From NCBI GenBank assembly GCA_000733415.1, contig KL662191.1, positions 3,424,719 to 3,436,444 of the forward strand: 11,726 nt of DNA, given 5' to 3'. Below the pieces are notes generated by a model that had not been told where the DNA came from, made no database searches, and saw nothing but the letters and a program-made list of their open reading frames with translations. Source of the DNA: [Leptolyngbya] sp. JSC-1. Its GTDB lineage: Bacteria > Cyanobacteriota > Cyanobacteriia > Elainellales > Elainellaceae. A program made the position numbers and the translations under genes. This document shows positions 6,210 to 11,726 of the stretch, piece after piece; within the stretch, counting starts at the first letter, position 1, and each line of letters opens with the position of its first letter.

Positions 6210-6509
6210 ATGAATAGAATGATTCAGGAACCCGTAGCACCTTCATTGTCAAACAAAAATGGGATCGCATTTACCATCCAAAACACCGTGATATCACTGA
6301 GTGATACTTGCCGTATTTCTTGTGCTGCTGCTAACCGCTGTTTAGACCACTGCTGGCTAGATGATGCTCAGCGCGAGCAGGGAGAACGCTGTTTGGTAGC
6401 CTGCTGGCAAAGCTTGCACCATGCTGATCAGCACCCTGAAATTATGCTCCATCCAGATGCAGCCAAATCGCTCCCCGCAGGCCAGCTTCATCCGTGCCAT
6501 AGCTGCTGA
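6210..6509 (+). CDS. Possible Cys-rich small protein with CX3C pairs
   Basis: A 99-residue ORF of unknown function and uncertain reality. It has eight Cys: 34, 38, 44, 48, 61, 65, 96 and 99. They form three CX3C pairs (CRISC, CLDHC, CLVAC) and a terminal CHSC, with CLxxCW appearing twice. CX3C spacing puts both thiols on one face of a helix, as in helical metal-binding or disulfide-paired hairpins. It is cytosolic by appearance, with no signal peptide. Against it: no strong ribosome binding site (ATG at 6219 is an alternative), and its last 68 bp overlap the 3' end of the opposing DUF3352 gene. In its favour: it fills an otherwise empty gap, and the regular Cys pattern is unlikely in random sequence. 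A copper- or iron-sulfur-binding role would be speculation. Confidence 0.45.
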   Translation: MNRMIQEPVAPSLSNKNGIAFTIQNTVISLSDTCRISCAAANRCLDHCWLDDAQREQGERCLVACWQSLHHADQHPEIMLHPDAAKSLPAGQLHPCHSC

Positions 6510-8142
6510 TCACAGCAGAACGCAAGCTACTGACAAGAGTTTTAGGCAGTTCCAATCCGCGTATGGAATGCAGTAGCTGCTCTAGCGCCTCCTGGTTTAG
6601 GTACAAATAGCCCTGGTTCGGGGTTTGCAGTTGGGCGATGCCATCCTTGATATCAGAGGTTGTGGCCGACTGAGCAGCGAGAGCTTGTTCCAATGCTTCG
6701 AGCGAGGTGGCAAAAAGCTCATAGTCGCCAATTGTTGTGCGCACCCCTGCTACTTCCGCTCGCAGAGATGTAAGCCCTGGTTTAGCCGGTTCAGTTTTAA
6801 GTTTGATCCAGGCAGAAATAGGTTGGTTATCTAGCGATAAAACCCCAAGACTAATGCCCTGCTGTTGGGCGACTTGGTCAAGCTGTTCAATGCTTGTCTT
6901 GGTTTCTGCCGTCTGCTGCGCCACAAACACCCAATCAGACTGAGACCGACCATTAGCGGGGAGTTGGACCAAGGCATATTCCCCAGTCACCCAATCCAGT
7001 GCATCGTCCGGAAACTGGAGTTCCCACTGCTGTTGCAACCGCAGCCAGGGCTGCTGCAATTGATTGTGCTCGGCACGGTTTGGAGAGCCATCGGCCCAGA
7101 TACTAGCAATTTGACTTTGCCACTGAGTTTGAGTGGTGGGTAGGTCGCGACTAGCGATGGCAAATCGGCTGTTGGTGGGAATGAATTGCAGAATGGGACT
7201 GGCATTAGTCATTGCTCCCCGGACCGACTGCGCGTTGGGAGTAGTGGTTAATAGTAGCGTGTCGGCCAACAATCCTTGCTTTGCAGGCTTGAGCGCCGCC
7301 GCCATCGCTTCATAGTGCGGTTTCTCTAAACCAGTTTCGGTGGCTGCTATCTTAGATGCTGTTGCAATAGTGCTGTCAGCTAACCAATTGCCAAACTGAG
7401 CTAAATTAACATAAACCAAGCCCAGTTTTGACCCGGTCAATTTTTCTAGCGCTTGCTGATAGGTAAAGCTATGCTCCAGATTTAGATCAGATACTTGGAC
7501 GTCGTTTAGCGCTTCTCGCATTACTTTGGGATAGTTAGCAAACAGAACATAGCGTCCCCCTACAATTGCGCTAGTTAAGCTGGGCTGCTCAGCGGCTGTC
7601 TTTTTATTGGCGGCATGAATTAACTGAACTCCAGCAAACTGCTCGAATACCAGGTCACGAGCATTAGCGCGTCGTTGCCAAAAGGACTGTAGCGATTCTT
7701 GGGCCAATTCTGGCTCATCAGCCGCCAAAACCAAAAGATAGCCAGGCTGCAACCCATCCGCTGTATCCCGGTTGACATCGGGTGTTGTCAGCGCAAATGT
7801 CACTTCATCGCCCAACCAAGTTTTGAGATCACGGTCGTAATCCAAGCCGCTGCTAGCAAATACGCTTTGCTGCCACTGGCGCAGTCCAGTTTGCAGTTGG
7901 CGACGATTGGCTGGCGAGGTTTCTGCTAACCAAAACGACTCTAACCGCTCGGGGTTGACCAGCAGCGTTACCATAGCTGCCGCCTGCCGCGAGACAAACA
8001 TGGCCGTGGTTGGTTGAGTTGCGATTTGTTTGGGTACTTGTGCCCCACTACGAGCCGTCAGCCAATAGGCTCCTGCCGTCCCGATCAACAGCAGCACAAG
8101 CACAACGCCAGCTAAAACCGAAAAAAAGGAGCGGGGTTTCAT
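6442..8142 (-). CDS. DUF3352 domain-containing membrane-anchored protein
   Basis: A 566-residue protein. The start MKPRSFFSVLAGVVLVLLLIGTAGAYW gives one N-terminal membrane segment (about 7-27), with the remainder probably outside the cytoplasmic membrane. The body carries features I recognise from DUF3352 proteins, which I know mainly from cyanobacteria: FVSRQAAAMVTLLVNPERLE, the GLDYDRDLKTWLGDEVTFAL block, GYLLVLAADEPE, then FWQRRA and a VFEQFAGVQLI strand. No catalytic motif is evident and the function of the family is unknown. ATG at 8142 is supported by AAGGG at 8149-8153 with a 6-nt spacer. It diverges from the hydrolase-like gene across a 214-bp region, and its 3' end is overlapped by the Cys-rich ORF. 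Confidence 0.9.
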   Translation of the reverse strand: MKPRSFFSVLAGVVLVLLLIGTAGAYWLTARSGAQVPKQIATQPTTAMFVSRQAAAMVTLLVNPERLESFWLAETSPANRRQLQTGLRQWQQSVFASSGLDYDRDLKTWLGDEVTFALTTPDVNRDTADGLQPGYLLVLAADEPELAQESLQSFWQRRANARDLVFEQFAGVQLIHAANKKTAAEQPSLTSAIVGGRYVLFANYPKVMREALNDVQVSDLNLEHSFTYQQALEKLTGSKLGLVYVNLAQFGNWLADSTIATASKIAATETGLEKPHYEAMAAALKPAKQGLLADTLLLTTTPNAQSVRGAMTNASPILQFIPTNSRFAIASRDLPTTQTQWQSQIASIWADGSPNRAEHNQLQQPWLRLQQQWELQFPDDALDWVTGEYALVQLPANGRSQSDWVFVAQQTAETKTSIEQLDQVAQQQGISLGVLSLDNQPISAWIKLKTEPAKPGLTSLRAEVAGVRTTIGDYELFATSLEALEQALAAQSATTSDIKDGIAQLQTPNQGYLYLNQEALEQLLHSIRGLELPKTLVSSLRSAVISSYGTDEAGLRGAIWLHLDGA

Positions 8143-8356
8143 GGGTCACCCTTGATGGATTACGCGATTCCGAATTACAGACGGATTACAGAGTGGATGC
8201 CATAGCTACAGAAGGTGCAGCATCCAAACAGACCACCCCTTAGTGTAGTACTGCGGGTGCAGCAAGCCAAAAGGTGGCAAATTTTAATTTGTAATTGGTT
8301 CTTGTCACCAACTGACTGTTTGTAACTCTGTTTGTACCTCTTTCTGTCACTAATTT
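8143..8356. promoter_or_regulatory. Divergent promoter region with a 12-bp repeat
   Basis: A 214-bp region serving the DUF3352 gene leftwards and the hydrolase-like gene rightwards. Three 12-bp units end 5 bp before the hydrolase ATG: CTGTTTGTAACT (8316-8327), CTGTTTGTACCT (8328-8339) and a diverged CTTTCTGTCACT (8340-8351). The repeat occupies the place where a ribosome binding site would be expected, and none is seen. TTGTCA near 8303 is a possible -35, but no well-spaced -10 follows. Confidence 0.4.
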
Positions 8357-8893
8357 ATGCTGATTGTGATTTGTCCGGGTGTACATCCTCCGGATTTAAC
8401 CGCTAGTTTTGTGCAAGCACTCGATTGGCCTGCTGAGCTGCTGGTTCTTACTGGGCGATTACCCGTCTATTCTCCGCCTCATATTCTGACGTTCTTACTC
8501 CAGCAAATCCCCCCATCGCAGCGTCAAACACCGATTTTGCTGATTGGGTTTAGTGCCGGTGTTGTAGGCGCAATTGGGGCAGCCTACCTATGGCAAATCT
8601 TGGGTGGACAAATTATGGCCCTGATTGCGATAGATGGCTGGGGAGTGCCGCTATTCAGCCCGTTCCCGATCCATCGCATCAGTCACGATGCTTTTACCCA
8701 CTGGAGTTCAGCCTTACTGGGAGCAGGACAAACCAGCTTCTATGCTGAGCCAGCTGTTGCCCATTTAGAGCTGTGGCGTGCTCCTCAAACAGTTTGCGGT
8801 TGGTCAGTTCAATCATTTGCACCGAGATACCACCGAATCACTGCCGCCCAATTTTTACATGACTTATTGCAGCATTACCAGATCAACGCTTGA
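8357..8893 (+). CDS. Small alpha/beta-hydrolase-like protein
   Basis: A 178-residue protein with a compact alpha/beta-hydrolase pattern. A first strand MLIVICPGVH is followed by a helix, then the strand ILLIGFSAG with the nucleophile elbow GFSAG (64-68, candidate Ser66) and a glycine/alanine-rich helix, then the strand LIAIDGWG (Asp93). Histidines at 105, 110, 159 and 168 are candidates for the catalytic base. It is shorter than typical hydrolases of about 250-300 residues, so the cap region is missing or reduced. No signal peptide is clear. The substrate is unknown. It lacks a visible ribosome binding site. The next gene starts 104 bp downstream on the same strand, so co-transcription is possible but not shown. 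Confidence 0.75.
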   Translation: MLIVICPGVHPPDLTASFVQALDWPAELLVLTGRLPVYSPPHILTFLLQQIPPSQRQTPILLIGFSAGVVGAIGAAYLWQILGGQIMALIAIDGWGVPLFSPFPIHRISHDAFTHWSSALLGAGQTSFYAEPAVAHLELWRAPQTVCGWSVQSFAPRYHRITAAQFLHDLLQHYQINA

Positions 8894-8997
8894 GAAAATT
8901 AAAAAGATGATGAGGATCGGCGTCACTGCTATTAAAGATGACTTAGTTAAAGATATTGTTGTAAGAATTTAGAACAAATCATCAACTCAGAATCAGC

Positions 8998-10086
8998 ATG
9001 GACAGACGACCTGAATCGAGCAGGAACGGAAAGTCAGAACTGAATGGTAAAGTGATTTACCCGATTGTTGAGGTTAGGCGGGTGGTGCAGCCGCGAGTTT
9101 ACACACGTCGGTACCCGTCCTTGCTGCCGTTAGTGTTTCTCTGTTCAATGATCGGGTTGGGGATTGTTCTGTTTGTTAACGGCACTAGGCAGCTAGAAAC
9201 CAGCAAGCAAGTGCCTAGGTCTGAAGCATTTCGCTGGGCTGTGAATCGAGCTATGAGTGCCGCAGAACTAACTCAAACGGCCCAATCAGCTAAAGAATGG
9301 CAGCAGGTAGCCAACTGGTGGCAAGAAGCCGTGAAGCTGATGCAGGCAGTTCCCAAATCAGACGCTAACCATGCCGTGGCACTAGCCAAAATTACTGAGT
9401 ATCAGAACAATCTGGCCTATGCTCAAAATCGCTCAGCCGCTGCTGCTGACCAACCTGCCGCTACGAAAAACCTCTGGGGCATTGGCTCTCGCCGGGCAAT
9501 GATCCTCAAACTGCAAGGCTCACCAACCGAAGTCGATCGCTATGATTCCATGTGTAAAGAAGTCCTCCATTATGGCAAAAGCAGGATCGAGCTGAGTAAT
9601 GGTATGGTGACCCAGTATGAAGACTTTGACCGCAAATTCAAGGTCTCTGAAACAGAACCACCTCCTTCAGCCCGCAGTGGCTCAGCCTGGAACCTAGGTT
9701 CGACAAAGGAAGATGTGTTTCAAATTCAAGGAACTCCTACCCGGATCGTCAACTATGACTACTCGGATCGGGAAACGCTGTACTACGGCAGCAGCACCGT
9801 TGAACTAACCAAGCAGCGGGTCACTGGCTATAGCAACGAAGGTGGCAATCTTCGAGTACGGATTGTGCCAATCTTGAGCGGCAACGAGGGCGCGGGTAAC
9901 GTTTGGACGCTGGACTCTAGCCGAGAGGAAATTCTGCGGGTCCAGGGTACTCCAACTCAGGTGTTGCTCGATAATTCAGCCTGCTCTGAAACGTTTTACT
10001 ACGGCAGCAGCAGCATTAACTTCAAGAATGGTTTTGTAGCTGGCTATGACAATCTCGACAGGAACCTGCGGGTCAAAACCCGATAG
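8998..10086 (+). CDS. Membrane-anchored protein with helical block and three BamE-like repeats
   Basis: A 362-residue protein of unknown function. Seen in order: a basic cytoplasmic N-terminus (1-38); one transmembrane segment (about 41-61); an amphipathic helical block (about 76-143) with the EWQQVANWWQEAVKLMQAVP pattern common in cyanobacterial proteins; an Ala/Pro linker; then three repeats of about 58 residues at 159-216, 230-288 and 302-361. Each repeat follows a G/D-S-x-x-x-x-V/I-L-x-x-QG-S/T-PT pattern, then YG-K/S-S, then an xxV-xx-Y turn and a final F/L-KV or LRV strand. The opening 'S.eeil.vqGtPt' resembles the SmpA/OmlA/BamE fold, a short domain used for protein-protein contacts in outer-membrane assembly; this is an inference from pattern. 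No ribosome binding site is clear at the ATG. The repeats suggest a binding scaffold facing the periplasm. Confidence 0.75.
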   Translation: MDRRPESSRNGKSELNGKVIYPIVEVRRVVQPRVYTRRYPSLLPLVFLCSMIGLGIVLFVNGTRQLETSKQVPRSEAFRWAVNRAMSAAELTQTAQSAKEWQQVANWWQEAVKLMQAVPKSDANHAVALAKITEYQNNLAYAQNRSAAAADQPAATKNLWGIGSRRAMILKLQGSPTEVDRYDSMCKEVLHYGKSRIELSNGMVTQYEDFDRKFKVSETEPPPSARSGSAWNLGSTKEDVFQIQGTPTRIVNYDYSDRETLYYGSSTVELTKQRVTGYSNEGGNLRVRIVPILSGNEGAGNVWTLDSSREEILRVQGTPTQVLLDNSACSETFYYGSSSINFKNGFVAGYDNLDRNLRVKTR

Positions 10087-10111
10087 GCCGCATCAAGTGC
10101 TTGCCCTATAG

Positions 10112-10138
10112 AATCTGAACAATCTGAACAATCTGAAC
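10112..10138. repeat. 9-bp tandem repeat AATCTGAAC, three copies
   Basis: Perfect units at 10112-10120, 10121-10129 and 10130-10138, starting 26 bp after the stop of the triple-repeat protein. They lie in the gap before the histidine kinase gene. Confidence 0.95.
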
Positions 10139-10292
10139 AATAATTAACAGAGCCAGTTAAGGGGGAGATCGCGAATCGGTTGGTTCGGTTTTGAGCTTGT
10201 TGCAACTCCACAGATACCAGTATTGTCGTAGTAGAGCGCCTTCTAAGCCTCTTTCTACGCCTAGACTATTGCAACAGAGTCGATGCAGTCTC
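10139..10292. promoter_or_regulatory. Upstream region of the histidine kinase gene
   Basis: With the adjacent repeat this makes about 206 bp between the two genes. The kinase reading frame stays open back to 10161 after TAA at 10158-10160, but that extension is not protein-like. GTTGCAAC, an 8-bp palindrome, occurs at 10199-10206, and ATTGCAAC occurs at 10268-10275. These may be operator half-sites or chance. No convincing promoter boxes or terminator were found. Confidence 0.3.
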
Positions 10293-11726
10293 GTGTATAA
10301 GTGGTATCTACCAACATTAAGTGAAATCTTGAGCCTGAGTGGGTTGGAGCAAAATCAGCACCCCATTCAGGACAATCAATCGCACCAATTTCCGGCTCAG
10401 CAGCGCCTCAAAGCCGAGCGGGAATGGGCAGGAGCGGTTGCGGCCCTCAATGGCTTATTGCAGCAGGGGGTCGAGTCTGAGTCTACCACGCTCAATAGCG
10501 CACCTCAGGGTAGCCAAAATACACCGCCTGTGACGGGATTGCTGCTCTCTGGTCCGTTTCCGGTGTTGCAGCAGGCCGCTTGGATGGATCAAATTGCCAC
10601 CTGGGTGTTTACGGTGGGTTCACCGGGAGAAGTGGTGCAGCTTTTGCCAGCCGCTGAGCACAAACCAGAGGTTCCCTGGAAAGAAATTCCTACCCTACCG
10701 CTACGTCCCGATGATCCCTTGGCAGCCGAGCAGTTTTGTCTGGCGCTGACACCAGAGTTTAGTTTGGTCATGACGCTGGGAGAAACGGCAGCCCATCAAC
10801 CCGCGTTTCTGTTTTCGTTTGATCCAGACGTAGTGTGGCAAGTATGGCGGTCGCTTCAGGCTCGGTTACAGCTTACGGCTCCCCCATTGGCTGCTGCTGT
10901 TGACCGCATGGTGAAACAATTCACTCCCGTCGTGCCGGACTATCGCATTGTCACCCAATTCAGCCGGCTGATGTTGGCTAATTTGCCCGAACCCTTTGAA
11001 TTAGTAGGGAAGCGGGCCGTCTCTCAGGCTACAGTGGTTGAGCCAGTGATGCCAACCGCTTCAGCTACTCCGCCATCTACCCCGGCAGTGAGTACTCAAA
11101 TGGAGAATGCTGCCGAATCTGTGCAATCAACGCCTAGCAACTGCGTCGATGCCGAACTGTTGCAAGCGCTAGCCCACGAAGTGCGGACGCCCTTAACCAC
11201 GATTCGCACTCTCACTCGGCTGTTGCTCAAACGCAAAGACCTGAATCCTGATGTGCTAAAGCGACTAGAAGTGATCGATCGAGAATGTACCGAACAAATC
11301 GACCGCTTCAACTTAATTTTCCGAGCGGTAGAATTGGAAACCACGCAAACCAAGCAGGCTTTGATGCCGCTTGCGCCGATTTCTCTGACTCAGGTGATTC
11401 AGCAGAACTTAGCGCGTTGGCAACAGCAGGCCAGTCAGTACAGCCACAAGCTCGATATCCTGCTGCCGCAAAAACTGCCGATGGTGGTCACCGACCCGGT
11501 GATGCTGGATCAGGCGCTAACTGGACTGATCGATCGCATTACCCATCGCCTGCCGCCGGGGAGCCATATTCAGGTGCAGGTAGCGCTAGCTGGACATCAG
11601 TTGAAGCTGCAATTCCTCTCTCAGCCCCAGTCGGCATCAACCACCCTGCCAAAGGATAGCAAAGCCAAAATGGGATTTGCTCCAGCGGTGCGCTCGATTG
11701 GCCAACTGCTGATGTTTCAGCCCGAA
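10293..11726 (+). CDS. Sensor histidine kinase with DICT-like N-terminus, 3' partial
   Basis: 478 codons are present; the frame runs off the right edge without a stop. The start chosen is GTG at 10293 (reading MYKWYLPTLSEILSL), the most protein-like option, with no strong ribosome binding site. Residues about 80-215 (LLLSGPFPVL, WVFTVGS, DPLAAEQFCLALTPEFSLVMTLGE, then FLFSFDPDVVWQVW) resemble the DICT sensory region of cyanobacterial regulators; this is inferred from pattern. A Pro/Thr/Ser-rich linker precedes a HisKA domain with ALAHEVRTPLTTIR, which places the phosphoacceptor at His295. The ATPase part begins with the DP-x-MLDQAL segment, but the N-box reads GLIDRI (411-416) where NLLxNA is expected, so the Mg-chelating Asn is replaced by Arg415. 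The G-boxes are beyond the window. It would act in a two-component pathway; no response regulator is visible. Confidence 0.85.
   Translation, partial: MYKWYLPTLSEILSLSGLEQNQHPIQDNQSHQFPAQQRLKAEREWAGAVAALNGLLQQGVESESTTLNSAPQGSQNTPPVTGLLLSGPFPVLQQAAWMDQIATWVFTVGSPGEVVQLLPAAEHKPEVPWKEIPTLPLRPDDPLAAEQFCLALTPEFSLVMTLGETAAHQPAFLFSFDPDVVWQVWRSLQARLQLTAPPLAAAVDRMVKQFTPVVPDYRIVTQFSRLMLANLPEPFELVGKRAVSQATVVEPVMPTASATPPSTPAVSTQMENAAESVQSTPSNCVDAELLQALAHEVRTPLTTIRTLTRLLLKRKDLNPDVLKRLEVIDRECTEQIDRFNLIFRAVELETTQTKQALMPLAPISLTQVIQQNLARWQQQASQYSHKLDILLPQKLPMVVTDPVMLDQALTGLIDRITHRLPPGSHIQVQVALAGHQLKLQFLSQPQSASTTLPKDSKAKMGFAPAVRSIGQLLMFQPE

Noticed and set aside
8778..8972. 64-residue ORF overlapping the end of the hydrolase-like gene
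   Set aside because: Its first half is a frame-shifted shadow of the hydrolase; the remainder has no recognisable pattern or ribosome binding site.
10161..10292. N-terminal extension of the histidine kinase frame
   Set aside because: The frame is open back to 10161 but encodes an Arg/Ser/Cys-rich stretch with no ATG or GTG start and no kinase-like or sensory pattern.

Overview
This window looks like a chromosomal segment of a cyanobacterium, possibly a filamentous Leptolyngbya-like lineage (low confidence at genus level). The evidence is the gene content. Several genes have the look of families I know mainly or only from cyanobacteria: a DUF3177 membrane protein, a DUF3352 protein, a protein combining a membrane anchor, a helical 'eW..Va..W..Ai.lm..VP' block and BamE-like repeats, and a histidine kinase with a long DICT-like N-terminus. 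The mutL variant also looks cyanobacterial. These assignments come from recognising sequence patterns, not from a search.

Layout from left to right. (1) 1-830, minus: the N-terminal 276 codons of a GTPase of the Era/dynamin-like class, cut by the window edge and apparently started at a TTG. (2) 973-1872, minus: a zinc-dependent class II ketose-bisphosphate aldolase of the GatY/KbaY type, preceded by five 13-bp tandem repeats. (3) 2123-2368, minus: a small exported protein with a TMDA repeat and a Gly/Arg-rich C-terminus. (4) 2655-3221, plus: a soluble conserved hypothetical protein. (5) 3222-3631: a 410-bp gap with a small hairpin and an 11-bp repeat. (6) 3632-4225, plus: the DUF3177 membrane protein. 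(7) 4251-5942, minus: mutL, converging on DUF3177. (8) 6210-6509, plus: a possible Cys-rich small protein. (9) 6442-8142, minus: the DUF3352 protein. (10) 8357-8893, plus: a small alpha/beta-hydrolase-like protein. (11) 8998-10086, plus: the membrane-anchored triple-repeat protein. (12) 10293-11726, plus: a histidine kinase that runs off the right edge with an intact H-box but an aberrant N-box.

The genes do not form one pathway. Most stand alone with their own 100-400 bp upstream regions, and the strand switches repeatedly. I see no tRNA, rRNA, transposase, integrase or CRISPR array.

The most distinctive feature is the number of short tandem repeats, with units of 9 to 13 bp and 3 to 5 copies, in intergenic regions and once inside a gene. 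The repeat sequences are unrelated to one another. The best candidates for something undescribed are the Cys-rich ORF at 6210-6509, the TMDA-repeat exported peptide at 2123-2368, the TTGA-overlapping leader ORF before the GTPase, and the degenerate N-box of the kinase.
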